Under the pieces are notes generated by a model that searched no databases, was not told where the DNA came from, and worked only from the letters and a program-made list of their open reading frames with translations. 64,000 nucleotides of DNA from Antedon mediterranea (Eukaryota; Echinodermata; Crinoidea; Comatulida; Antedonidae), in contig NC_092674.1 of assembly GCF_964355755.1 (NCBI RefSeq), positions 7,569,001-7,633,000 of the forward strand, read 5' to 3'. Below are positions 34,446-47,300 of the stretch, one piece after another. The position numbers were made by a program, and so were the translations under genes. Each line of letters opens with the position of its first letter. Position 1 is the first letter of the stretch.

Positions 34446-35222
34446 TGTATAAACCTGATCTGACAGAAAATATACATACTGTAACCCCTTGCGTTTTAAT
34501 TTTATTGAGTCAATTATGCTGTTATTGAGTTAGGCCAATAATTAACCGTGGGAAATGAGACATATGGGGGATGATGTTGCCTATATTTGTCCCATTCATT
34601 GACACGTAGGCCTACATTGATCAATTGTACCTATTCCATTGTCTATGATCAGGTAAGAGTGAAATTGTAACTTCACTCTGATTGACAGAGGCGAATCCAT
34701 GCATACGACCTTTCCGTCACGGCATCACACATTTTAAGTGGGATTCAGATTAAAGTCATGTAACACATAGGTGTATTAGTACTTACGCCGTAATGAAACG
34801 GAAATTATTTATAAAATTAGCACCCCCACCCCAAAAACCCCATCATACATATGCCTATATTACTTTATTGGATTTATCTCGGCACCAGCTTGTTTACTTT
34901 TATTTATGGTAAATTTTTAGACTACATTTTAAAAAGAAAATAGGTCTGTTTTGTCACTGGTTCAAGGATTGTGTGTGGCTAACTCATTAAAAAAATACAG
35001 AATCACCATGCTTTTTTATTATTAATTATTTTATTATTTTATGCATAATGCATTATACTACAATAATTGATTTAACCGCCACAATAAAAAATGTAAAACA
35101 TGCATTTAATATTACAAATTAGACAGAATAATTATATCACGATCCGAGTTGACAAAAACTTTTGTAGATTTAAGTAAAAAATATTTTCTATTGGTCTTAA
35201 ATAAATACTTTTCCATCATTTG
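34446..35222. other. intergenic DNA between the two P4HTM-like genes
   Basis: Must hold the promoter of copy A and the 3' end of copy B. No further exon seen. On the minus strand AATAAA lies at 35223-35228, right after the copy B stop codon. Confidence 0.5.
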
Positions 35223-35228
35223 TTTATT
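35223..35228 (-). terminator. candidate poly(A) signal of P4HTM-like copy B
   Basis: AATAAA on the minus strand begins one base past the TAA stop. So short a 3' UTR would be unusual, so the call is weak. Confidence 0.25.
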
Positions 35229-35229
35229 G

Positions 35230-38200
35230 TTACAAATTTCCTATATTGTTTCTGAGTTTTTTAAGGTATTGTGTTTGACGTTCCTTGTCCGTGTCAACAT
35301 GTATCCAGTGATTAGCGATCCATTTAACGCCTTGTTTAATATCGCATCCACCGTGAAGAGAGTACACGTCATTCTCGCCAATCCAACCTATGGGAAAAGT
35401 TTGGCTTATGACTATGATACAGGCGTCATATGTGATACTTAATGTGACAATTTATTACAATACTTATTATACTGGACAAATGCTATATTTTGGAGATACA
35501 TTCGCAGATAATCGTTTCCTCTTTCGTTCATTTTTTATTCATTTATTTGTCCGTTCTTTCATTTATTTTCTTTGGGTCGTTGGTTAGGTTGTTCATTCAT
35601 TTGTTCGTTCGTTCCTTCGTTCAGTCGGTCCTTCGTTTCTTCCTACGTCTACTTATACATTGTCTTTATTATTCTCGGAAATTCATTGCACGGAAATTCT
35701 TTGCTCGACATCGCTAATATTATATTGTAACCTATTGCGTTCGTTTTATTGTTATTGGGTCGTTGGTTATATTGTTCGTTCGTTCCTTCCTTCGTTCAGT
35801 CGGTCCTTCGTTTCTTCCTTCGTCTATTTATTCATTGTCTTTATTTATTCCTCTCGTAAATTCATTGTCTTTATTATTCTCGTAAATTCATTGCACGGAA
35901 ATGTTGTGCTCGACATCGCTAATATAATTATTGTAACCTATTGCGTTCGTTTTATTGTTATTGGGTCGTTGGTTATGTTGTTCGTTCGTTCCTTCCTTCG
36001 TTCAGTCGGTCCTTCGTTTCTTCCTTCGTCTATTTATTCATTGTCTTTATTTATTCCTCTCGTAAATTCATTGTCTTTATTATTCTCGTAAATTCATTGC
36101 ACGGAAATTGAAATTCTTTGCTCGACATCGCTAATATTATATTGTAACCTATTGCGTTCGTTTTATTGTCATTGGGTCGTTGGTTATGTTGTTCGTTCAG
36201 TCGGTGGGTCGTTAATCAATTTACAAATCCTCAGAATCATAATATTTATTATAATCATCATCATTGTGATTATCGCTATTAAATTTATAATAATCAAACA
36301 CTAAATCCATCATGACGTCATCGTCATAATTTTCATCATCACTGATTATACAAATTTCACCTACCGTCTTCATTCAGTACGTGGTTGTACCACATCACAG
36401 CTTTGCCCTTCTTTGGTTTAACTACAACATTAGCATCCTTGCAGTGGTTACTCAAATCGTATATTTCTTCATTTATTAACTGATTGGAACATTTTTAAAA
36501 TAAATCAGTTTCTCTCACATGAAATAGTAAGCTATGGCATGCAAACAAATTGTCATTGAATTACATTATGGAGCTTTCAATTTACGACGACCTACTGTAG
36601 CAAGTGTATGTAAATTACGTCATTTCTCTGTTTCAGTAAAAATTGATTACTTGTTCCTATAATTAGGAAAAAATTATGGTCCAACGACGTACCGAACTCA
36701 ACGTATGCGAAGGTACTCTAATATGATATGAGCACATCACATTTTTTTTGTCACATACAGCTTGATAATATAGACAGATCTTTAGAGTACCTAATATGGA
36801 GATATATAAAATGATGATGTTTGAATAGATACGTTTGAAAACATTGAAGAACATTATACATACATTGCCTTTATATGTCACATTGTCCGCGATTGGAAAT
36901 GCCGTTTCGCCTCCATCGTCAACATCATTCAGGTAGTACATCACCGTTAGATATCTATAAAAAAGAAGTACATTTCTGCTCATTATGATTTCTATATCAA
37001 ATTTTCAATTTATTCAATTCATTCTCAGTCTGAGATAGGTGGAAATAACCGTTTCGGGTATCTACCTTAGCTATCTCAGATATGAAGCGAAAGGTAAGTT
37101 TGGTAACATTGTCGAAACATGCGGTATTGTTCCATATTTTGTCTCTTAGCATGATCAAAATGATCAATGGTTTGATGTCAATGATTTCAATTTCGTCGCT
37201 CGCACTGAAACTCAAATGGTTGATTTGCTTACTTGTAGTTCCGGGAGGCGCACCCCAGGTATCGCGGCAGTCCCAGTAATATGTTGAAAATGCCATAGGG
37301 GCTAGCCAAAGGATTAATTATTAATAATAATAAAACAATGTAAGTTTAATACTAAAACACTACCTGCATACACGGTAGTTTTTAAAATCTAGTCGAGCAG
37401 CTCCATCTAAAAGACCTCCTGTATGGCCACATTTCTTAGCATTGTCTACCCTTTCACTGTCATAATGTGCGTGATAGTGTCCACCAACATCGTAATGCAC
37501 AATCTGTGTTAAAAAAAACTCTGTTATAATAGTCACTATTATTTGTCAGATTTGTGGTCGAACATGTACTTTTTGATGCACTTCAATCGGGTAAGTGTAT
37601 TGAAAAGAAAATACTTTGAAAAGCAAAGGTAATCAATAATACGATATTATTATGAGAGAAATTCCAGGAATATGGCATTGGTGGCTGGAAGCTCATTTCC
37701 AGGAACATCCAGAAAGAGGTCGTTTGTGGTAGAAGTTCATCATAATGAGGAGCATCATCTAGAAAGAGGTCGTTTGCGGTATGAAGTCCATACGAGAAGA
37801 ATAAACCAGAAGGAGATCGAATTGCTGGTAGGAAGCCTCAACAATAATCCAGAAAGAGGTAGTTTGTGGTAGGAAGCCCATAGACAGGATCATCCATAAA
37901 GAGGTCGTTTGTGGTAGGAAGCCAAAACAAGGATAGTCAAGAAAGAGGTCGTTTGTGGTAAGAAGCCCATAACCAAGATCATGGGCATTGATCAAATAGG
38001 TTGTGTCAACGGTTTTTTTTTACAATCAGGTATAACATACCCGAAACATGGGTCCAATCAATATTAACCTCGTCCTACAAAGCCTCTACAGCCCCCTCTG
38101 ATCTTACCTGCATCGCTTCACCATTGTTGTCGACAATCTGCTTTGATAAACCAGTAAGTAAAACAACTCTGTATTATCAAAAACAATAATGGTGTTATTA

Positions 38201-40111
38201 ATTTGTACCCAATTATTTGCAAACTAAAAAGGATAGTTATTCTAGAAAGATATAACAATGTGTGAAAGGATGATTTAATATTTTAGTAATTGCTTTGGGC
38301 TTGACCACTTGAGCAGTTGTCGACATGGTATTACCAGATAAGCGTACTTAAGCCAACTTAGTTTGCCTGGGACCTGGGCAAGAAACATCGCCAGGAGGTT
38401 CTCAAATGATTCCATTTTTACCAAAACAGCGCCATCAATTCAGTATTTTGCCAGAATCTCTACGTATTTTGCCATCCATAATGCATGACCATCAGTGGTA
38501 CTACTTTGTAATCTGTTTTAATAATTATTGGAATATTGTGATGAAAAGAGTATTATTTGTCCAACCTGTACCATAACATCCTCTACAAGCAAAATGTGAT
38601 TGACTACCAGACGGTATACGTTGTAATCCTACCTTTTCTGTAATTCACCAAATACTTCATGGGACTTGTGTTCCATCCATACTTGGTCACTTGTCCTATG
38701 TTGCTTTCTTTTGTCTGTTCTTATTTTTTCGTACATCCACTCGTACATTAATTTAATATCAATTTTCCCAAACTCACCAGAGTTCAGTTTCTCATCTCCA
38801 TCAGTATCATACTTATAGAATTGAATAAATTCTTTTATATCGTCTAGGGTGATCATTGAATTTTGTATGGGAGGCCTCTTATGCCAAAGCTCCCTGAAGT
38901 TAATGTATCCATCATAATTTACATCAGCAGTTGTGAAATTGATCTTATGGCTGCCTTCTTTTGCTCCTTTTCTAAAGGCTGTTTTCGGAAGAGTAGCACT
39001 TTTCTCCCATGCCCCTTTTTTGGCTATGAGTTTTATTTTTTCACATTCATCGGAAGTGAGAAAGTTTTCAATCTCTATATGAAATAATAATGAAAATGAT
39101 AATGACGATGATAATGAAAATAATGGTCTTTTTTTCTCTCTCAACGCTTTCTTTAAATCTAAAAGTTGTGTTTTCTAATCATTGTTTCCTCGTCCTTTGG
39201 ATGAGACGTTGGCAGTTGATCTCGTGTTAAGTATGCGCTTAATGGGTCAACTCAGACAGCGTTGTACGACAAGGCCCGTCAGGAGAAATTTAAACATGTT
39301 TAAAGTTCTCTCGACGACAAAAACTACGCCCGATGCTCTCTCGTCGGAATTCAGTGCTGTAACGGCTAACGCAGACAGCGTCGGTCACGTGCTAGCTGTC
39401 TGCGTTGGCCGAGCACTGCGATAGAAGTAGTACAGTAGGCCTACACTATTAAAACATAATAAGGAATTTAAACTACACCCATAATTCTTTAAGAAACGTA
39501 CGTAGCCTAACGGTACTTACTGTTAGCTTGATATACCCGATACTTACCAAATAAAGGCGGGCGTACAGCTACGGTTTTTATTATCAATGTTCTACCAGAT
39601 TCAAGATGTAGTTCCTGCTCATGACCAACCTTTAAAGACACATTTAATATTGTAATCTCCCAATTTACCACAAAATAGTTCCAGTTCTTCCCTGGTTCCA
39701 TGAACAATGTAGCTTTTATAAATAGACCTACATTAGGCCTAACAGATCCGTCAAACAAAACTTGGCCAGTTGCGGATCCTGGATGTTTGGTCATAAATAT
39801 TTCAAAATGAAGAGCTGTGAAGCCTAAACCTGTTATATCATTGACAACATGTGTGTTTTTTCTCCTCCAAATTTAAGGAAAGGCGGTTGCTCCTCATTGA
39901 ATCTACATATGGCTAACTAACATTAAGTTTAGAAAAAAAAAATAAATTCTGATTCAAATATTTAAATAGGCCTACTTACAGATACAGGCTCTAACCTCGA
40001 TAGCTTTAAATCAGTATTCTCATCACTTTGGATAAATTTTGAGTAGTTATTATTTTGCAGGATTTGACATCTAGTGCTGAGCAGAACGATCAGGAGCAAA
40101 AAGAGGTACAT
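35230..40111 (-). CDS. P4HTM-like: P4HTM-like prolyl 4-hydroxylase, copy B (8 exons, no KDEL)
   Basis: Tandem paralogue of copy A, 406 residues. Exons: 39980-40111, 39548-39629, 38633-39074, 38108-38168, 37364-37503, 36864-36954, 36365-36479, 35230-35387; all GT-AG, all phases as in copy A, and exons 2, 3 and 6 of identical length. Signal peptide MYLFLLLIVLLSTRC. EF-hand loops DVNYDGYINFRE and DTDGDEKLNSGE keep calcium ligands. Iron ligands H252 and D254 (GGHYHAHYD) and H366, and the 2-oxoglutarate lysine K376 (HGGCDIKQGVK), are all present, so it should be catalytically competent. It ends 51 residues into the last exon with RNNIGNL and lacks the charged tail and KDEL of copy A, so it may leave the ER or be held by other means. 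Predicted secretory-pathway oxygenase; substrate unknown. Confidence 0.92.
35513..36215. repeat. minisatellite, about 205-bp period, in intron 7 of copy B
   Basis: The segment ATTCATTGCACGGAAAT then GCTCGACATCGCTAATAT, ACCTATTGCGTTCG and TTCGTTCGTTCCTTCC recurs with starts near 35681, 35885 and 36092. Each unit contains its own TTCG/TTCA short repeat. Several overlapping open frames are repeat artefacts. Confidence 0.85.
36700..36783. mobile_element. family B MITE fragment, copy B4
   Basis: Right half only: GAGCACATCACATTTTTTTT, GTCACATACAGCTTGATAAT and the end ATAGACAGATCTTTAG. In intron 6 of P4HTM-like copy B. Confidence 0.65.
37690..37985. repeat. minisatellite of about 55-60 bp in intron 4 of copy B
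   Basis: Five to six units containing CAGAAAGAGGTCGTTTGTGG and TAGGAAGCCCATA with variable spacers. The repeated words are well conserved and the rest is not. Non-coding. Confidence 0.8.
39352..39418. repeat. long hairpin in intron 2 of P4HTM-like copy B
   Basis: Arm CAGTGCTGTAACGGCTAACG continuing CAGACAGC pairs with GCTGTCTGCGTTGGCC continuing GAGCACTG. The stem is about 26 bp with few mismatches around a 15-base loop. The surrounding 39240-39345 also has paired CG-rich segments (CTCTCGACGAC, CTCTCGTCGG). It could be a foldback transposon end; no function assigned. Confidence 0.6.
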
Positions 40112-41327
40112 TGTGCAAAAACTGAGTCAGGTTTATAAGTAAAGACCAATTTATTACATTAACAACACACATGTTACCGCGGATGTTGGATTATAATAAT
40201 TATAGTGATTGTAACACATTGGATAGGCATGAGAATTATGCGTGATATTAATAACAGTGTTGTTGTAAAGTGTTGATATCTATTCACTAAGTTACACATT
40301 CATCGATTTAATTGTAGATCTATTATTCCGATGATCACCCAATTGTAGATCGGAACAAATACGACACCCAGTTACACAATACACGATCGAAAGGTCACCG
40401 ATAAAATAATCAATACGGTATTTTATATTAAAATATCCATATGGTTGCACTAGAAATAAATATCGAGGTATTTTGATACACTGATATTAATAGCATTGAA
40501 GAGGTTAGATTGCCTTTCTAATGTATTCATAATTTTACTTTTATGTAAAAATGTATGGTAACTTAAATAAGGCGCTCTTGACGTGCCATAACTGAAATGT
40601 GATTTTATCATTGGTGGCGGTATACTACGACATCGAAAGAAGGCAAGAAGGCTCCCCGCGAAAGACAGTACAGAGATAATTTTCTGGACAATTTTATGAA
40701 AACGTAGGCTAACATCATACTTAAATATTAGTCTACACTGTTAATACGTTATTAAACAATTCTAATATTTGTCTTATTTGTTAGGCTGTTCTCTACTTTT
40801 AGTTTAGTAGGCATAGGCTAGCTAAACTACTAAACTAAAGTAGGCCTCTAGGCCTAGAGGCTAGGCCTAGCCCCCTAGGCTAGTAAGCCTATAGGATTAG
40901 GCTTAGGTTAGCGCCTACTACTAGCCCATAGGCCTGGGCCTAGGCTAGGATAATTAATAATAGGGCAAGGGCTAGGCCTAGTCCTATTTAGCCTATTATT
41001 AGTATAGTAGTAGTGTAAGTGTTTCTGTAGTAGATAGTGTAGGCCTACTAAGGCCTACACTACAGCAGTAATAATAGTACTACTACTAGAGTAGTAGTAC
41101 TAGGCCTAGCTAGGCTAGAGTTAGTAAGTACTGTAGCCTAGAGGACTAGCCTAGCTAGGCTATTTGTTTTAATAATGGGAATGACATTTTTATGCATTTA
41201 TTTAAAATATAGGCCTAGGCCCATATAATATATAAATAAATGAAAGCAAATCTTTTTTTTTAGCTAATTTAATTTTGAAAGATGCATTTATGACGTACTC
41301 AATTTGTGTGCCAATTGTGTGATTACA
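40112..41327. promoter_or_regulatory. head-to-head intergenic region between P4HTM-like copy B and cyclin C
   Basis: The start codons at 40111 (minus) and 41328 (plus) point away from each other, so both promoters lie here. No TATA box or start site can be placed with confidence. The right half, 40780-41165, is dominated by palindromes (see the separate entry). Confidence 0.5.
40780..41165. repeat. CTAG/AGGCCT palindrome-rich tract
   Basis: Almost the entire tract is made of the words TAGGCCTA, CCTAGG, GCCTAGGC and CTAG with TAGTAG runs (AGGCCTCTAGGCCTAGAGGC at about 40843). AGGCCT and CTAG are self-complementary, so both strands look alike. It lies roughly 160-550 bases upstream of the cyclin C start codon. 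Confidence 0.85.
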
Positions 41328-44300
41328 ATGGCTGGTAACTTTTGGCAGAGTTCGCATTGGTAAGTCCTGAATTGTTTTTAACAGTTTTGGTTGAAAACAA
41401 TTATGACTGATTTCTAGGAATTCAATATGTGTATAGATGCTAAGCATATTGCTTATAATCAGCCCCAATGCCCATCAATGAATTCAATTAAGCCTTTACT
41501 TTGTATATGGTGACAATTTTTTGTTTACCATTTACCACAAAACAGTTGGCACAGTGCCAAATATCCTGTCTTATACCGTATCTGTAAACCTGTATCTGTA
41601 TAGCTCTCTTAACTAAATTTACTAGCATTTTACAAAAAGACTTGACATTTGTTTGTAGTAACCAGTGGCTTTTGGACAAGCTGGTGATATTGAAAGAGCG
41701 TCAAAAGGACTTGGAAAAACTGACCGAAGATGAATATACTAAAGTGTTTATTTTCTACAATGGAGGTATTTTTGTTTCACTTGTTACTAAATTAAAAATT
41801 TGTATATAAAATAGTAAATGTGTACAAGTCACTTCTAGGTAAAATACACTTTCAATAAAATGCTGCTCTACCAAGTTTCACAATGTCCATAAAAAGGTGA
41901 ACATTTTCTATCTACATCTGGGACTGAAATAATACACTCTGGGGAAACCCTCTACTTGTCTGAAAAAATGTATTTCTTAATTATACAAAAGCAAATAGAG
42001 TACATTGGACTTACTTTACAGTACAGCGCATAGCCATAAAGACATTATTTAATTGTGTTACCGTATATTTCGGTGTATAAGTCGCACCTGTGTATAAGAC
42101 GCACCCCTAACTGAGAGTAGAATATCGGTATTTTTTATATCGTCGATGTATAAGACGCACCTTATATTTCATCAAAACAATGTTTTTTTAAATTGTAATC
42201 AATATTATTGTAATAATATATTTTGTTATATCTACAACGCGACGGCGTCCTTTATTTAGGTTTTTTCTAACCTAGGCTCGGCCGTGCCCAGCCTCAACAA
42301 GTTCTTTCTAACTTGTTATTCATGAGTTTTGCACCCGCAACAACATCGAGTGCATGACCGTGTGTGTAACACGATGTACGTGTGTGGGCTACCCTCGCTC
42401 GATCATTTCGAGAGGGCGCACGTTTTCACGGACAATTGTATTCGATTAGTATCTATGTATCCGAGAAGTGTGTACGCTTGGTCCATGCTATAATCACCTG
42501 GAGAATATACTAGTCGAATACCGTACACCATGTGGCCGCCCCAAGAAGGGCTTGCGCTAGGGGTACGGCGGTCGGCGATCGTGCGTATAACTATAAATAA
42601 ATACTATTCCAATCGATCGTACGTAAACGTTTACAAATGAAATTTATCAGAGCGCCTAAAACCGCTCCATAATGAACAAATCTTTTCATCATATTTAGTA
42701 TAACATCATGCTAAAATGCCTTGAAAACTAGGCAGAAGCAGGTTACCGTTACGTTAGTATACTGTAGCAAGGCCTAGCCTACTCAGGCCTAGCAAACGAG
42801 GTGACGATATGCCAATATGTACAATCTATGTGGTGAGGCATTTATGTTCGGTGTATAAGACGCACCCTTAATTTAGAGGTCAAATTTGCGTGTCAAAAAG
42901 ACTTATACACCGAAATATACGGTAATTTGGATTTGTTAATGTGTTTAGTGTGATAGTGCCTCCTTTTTTCAATGCTATTGCTAGTCACATGGCGTTATTC
43001 TACTAATTATATGCTTTTTTCTATTTAGTAATTCAAGCTATTGGAGAGACTTTAAAAGTGCGTCAACTTGTTATAGCAACAGCAACGTTATATTTTAAAA
43101 GATTCTATGCAAGGTATGAAAATATGAAATGAATATCCATAATACATGAATAGGATGAATGTAGTTGGTGAAAATATGAAACTAGTTTTACATGGCAGTT
43201 AAGACAGTGAAACCGTAATTACATAGCCATAACATCTGCAATGGGTTGAGGCTAACTCGCTCAATGATTCTGGTGGTAGAATGAGTCTTCTCGGATAAGG
43301 ACTATAAACTGTAGGTCTAATATCTAGCTCATGTGTACTTTAAAGAACCTAGTAAATTTTTAGAGTAGGGGGTTACCCCGGTGTACTAATACACACACAG
43401 CCACTGCCACACATTCTGGGAGAACAGTAGTTTACTACTGAACAGGCTTCTCAGTATTATAAAGAATAAAGAAATAAAGTATTTAAAAACAAATGATATG
43501 TATTATTTTATATGTTTCATTAATATTTATTATCTCCTTTCAGAAATTCTTTGAAATGCGTTGATCCGTTGCTTATGGCACCTACATGTCTCTTTCTTGC
43601 ATCGAAAGTTGAGGTGAGACATTTCTTTTTAAATAATAAATTGTGAATGGGTGTCTCTCAACAATTATATACTGTACCATGGTTTTCTAAGTTAAGCTGC
43701 ATTTTTTTTCTTTAGGGTGGTCTGGTTCACACTTAACATTTCAAGAAAAAACAGATATTTGAAATGTTATATATTCCACATGGCTATAATATATCATACA
43801 AACCAAGAAAGGAAATAATTAAAACAAAAATATGAGTTAGTCTCTCGAAAGACTAAAATGAAAAAGAATGTCTTCTAATTTGATTATGTTGTATGTAAAT
43901 TTAGCCATTATTTAATATAAGTAATCTTATAATAGTTTAGTTCAGGCCCATCCCCATATCGACATTTTTAATTCCAATCTTTATCTGTTTCGTCTTAATT
44001 TAATAGTTTATGAGTTGTTGTAATTGTCTCTGTATCTGTTAATGTGGCGGATATGTTTCCGCTGTTGTTTCTGGTTTTAAAAATAAAATAAACAATTGAT
44101 AAATTTACCCTTTTTTTTCCAGGAATGGGGAGTCTTGACTAATGCTAGGCTTATAGGAACCTGTCAGACTATTGTGAAAAACAAGTTTTCTTACGCATTC
44201 CCAACACCAGAGTTTAACTATAGGATTCAGCATGTAAGTCATCGAGTCTAATGTGCCTATTTGACTGGACTGAATAGACAATCAGCCGATCTACTTTAGC

Positions 44301-47300
44301 TCCTCCAAACTTCTTGCTGTTAATATGCAAGCAGAGTGGAACCGTAATTAAATAGCCATAACATCGGCAAGGGTTCGAGGCTCACTCGCTCCATGGTTCT
44401 GGTGGTAGAACGAGTCTTCTCGGATAAGGACTATAAACCGTAGGTCCAGTGTACACATAGCTCATGCGCACTTTAAAGAACCTAGTACATCTTTCGAGAC
44501 GAGTAGGGGGTTACCCCGGTGTACTAGTCCACACAAACACAGCCACTGTGCAAATTGGTACTGGACCGTTTTAGAGGTGTTTACCACCTGTTGGTCCAGA
44601 TCCTTCACTAACTGAGTTAGTGAGAAGTTGAATAAATAAATAAAAAAATAAATAAAAAGCAGAGAAAGTTGATCACTGTATAAGGTGTCTTGATAGCGAC
44701 CAGTCGATTACGCCTGATAATATTATTATCGTTATCAATCATTAATTATAATCCAAGCTTTCTGTTAGATTTTTATTATTTTTTTCCTATAATTTTTTTC
44801 AGATATTAGAATGCGAGTTCTACCTGTTGGAGTGTTTGGTAAGTATCAATTTCATTTTTCTGGTTGGACAGAGGTGCCTCCAAAATATTTGACCTACTAT
44901 AGTAGAATTTCTCTTGATTTAGGTTTCTGGTTGTTTCTTAATTGGAATACAATTGCTGGGATATTGTTGATATTTTCAGTTTGTCTTTAGATTTTAAATT
45001 AACTTTTTTTTTTATAATTTAGGATTGTTGTTTGGTTGTGTATCATCCTTATCGACCTTTGACCCAGTTTGTTGCAGACATGGGACAAGAGGAACAGTTG
45101 CTTCCGCTAGCTTGGTGAGAATAAAAAGAGAAAATAATTTGAAACCAAAGTATAGAATTAGATATTAACAACTTACTGTTTTAATTCCAGTAAAATTATG
45201 TATATTAAACAAGAAATTGATTTTCTCTTTCAGGAGAATTGTAAATGACAGTCTGCGGACAGATGTCAGTTTGATGTATCCACCATTTCTAATTGCCTTA
45301 GGTAAGCAGTTAAGCTCTTTCTACACTCTCAAACTTGTTTGACAAAAAAAAAGTGTGATGTGCCCAAATATGGTAGTGATATGCCCAAATATGGAAGTTA
45401 TATGACATTATCATGTCCATATATGGGCACATCCCATTTTTTTTTGTCACATAAAGTTTGAGAGTGTAGACAAGGCTTAACATTTGTAACAAAAGATTGA
45501 AGAAACAGAAATCTCACTTTTAGAGTATATATATTTTTAAAGCTTTCGATTTTAGGCTAGGTATATATACCAAGGAAGCTGGCTTATACACCCGAGCCTA
45601 TTTAAATAAATTGTTATACAATCATTTTTGCAGCATCTCTACACATGGCTTGTGTAATCTTGCAGAAAGACTCCAAGCACTGGTTCGCTGAACTAAGTGT
45701 AGATCTGGATAAGGTAAGTCACACCAGTTAGTGTTAAACGTAATAATTAGATAACCACCTACTCTTTCAAAAAAATCCACTGTGTTCTTTTTAAGTGGAT
45801 ACAATTGAGATGTGTACACTGGACCTCCACAGTTTTTGTTACCCGAAAATTTTAATTTCACATACAGTACAGTAATAGTTATTTAAAAAAATATTTCCCT
45901 ATAAACTGTAATTTAAAGCAAAACAAATAGTCAATTTGTCTTTCAAATAATGGGGTTTTTGTTTAGATTTATTTTGTCTTTTTATTAAAGTGAAAATATT
46001 TTTTTTTCTCTGCAAGTAAGGAATAAAATGCAAAATGGCCTATTCAAAATCTGATTTTATTAATTTTTATTTTCATGATTTTGGCGGACATTATTGTACA
46101 TCTTTAAAACTTTGTTTTTTTTCTTACAGATACTTGAGATTACTCAATATATACTCAAGTTGTATGATCTTTGGAAAAATTACGACGAGAAGACTGAAAT
46201 TCAAACTCTGCTTGCTAAGGTTCCCAAGCCTCAATCTCAACCACCTTCTCAGGGGTAAGAAACAAAATGAATCTACAAGAAATTTATAATTTACAATTTT
46301 AAGTCAATACCATCATTGATAAAACTTAAGTGTCAATTCGCACTTTAGTTTTGTTTACAATCTCGTGGAAAACTAATTGTTACAAAACAAAATGTTTGTA
46401 TTTAACCGTCAGAAAATTGTAGTTGTCATTTAAACAACAACTCTTTAAAATATTCAAGAACGGCCTCGCAGAAGATTTTTCTTTGTTGCCCTTTCGGAAA
46501 ACACTATTTTTTCATCAGGGTTAATGAGAGTACCGAACATAGAGAAAAAATCAGAAATATAAAGCAGACATGAGCTGCACAAACTAGAGTACTCCAAAGA
46601 TCACTGCCAGACTCGATTTTTTCACTTTCCACAATTTAAATGGAGTTTACAGCATAAAAATACTCCTGTACAGTTGCATCCTTTCATATTTTTAATTCAG
46701 TAGCTAGCCTAACAGGAGGCTTCTGTGTTTCACCACCCCCCACCCCCTCATCACCTACATAATGGACAATTCTGTATAAAGTAGCCTGCGCATGCTGCTT
46801 TCCCACTTAGTAATGCCATGGTGATTTACCACCAGATATGTTTTTTAATCAGAATGTACAGTAAAAATGGTTGCATTTTGTGTATGAAAAATAATGTATG
46901 TCCATTGTGATGGCTGGCTTCCCTTAATCAAAAATCAGTTGAGATCTCGTATAAAGATTCCAAATCGCAAAATGCATTAATTTCTCAGTAAAGTAGCCTT
47001 CTTTTAAGATAATGTGATGTAAATGTTTTAAAGTTAAAACGAAGTATTGGTAATTTTGTATATAATGCAGGGGAAAATTTCATTTTTAAATTTTGTTTAG
47101 CAATATTGCTAATCAAACTGATTTTTTAGTCGAGAAACATAGTTTTGTATTGTTTTTTTTGCTACACAAATTAAAAAATCTGTAGCAAAATGGTTGTTTT
47201 GTATAGCTTTTTGCTATGCTACACTGGCGAAATTATTCCCTGTAATGTATATATTTCTTATATTTGCAAAGGCAAATCATCGTAACAAGTCAGTGTTACT

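Noticed and set aside
39507-39794. Extended first part of the P4HTM-like copy B exon 2 frame
   Set aside because: The frame runs through the intron; the splice acceptor CTTTAAAG just before VGHEQEL and the identical 82-base exon in copy A show where the exon starts.
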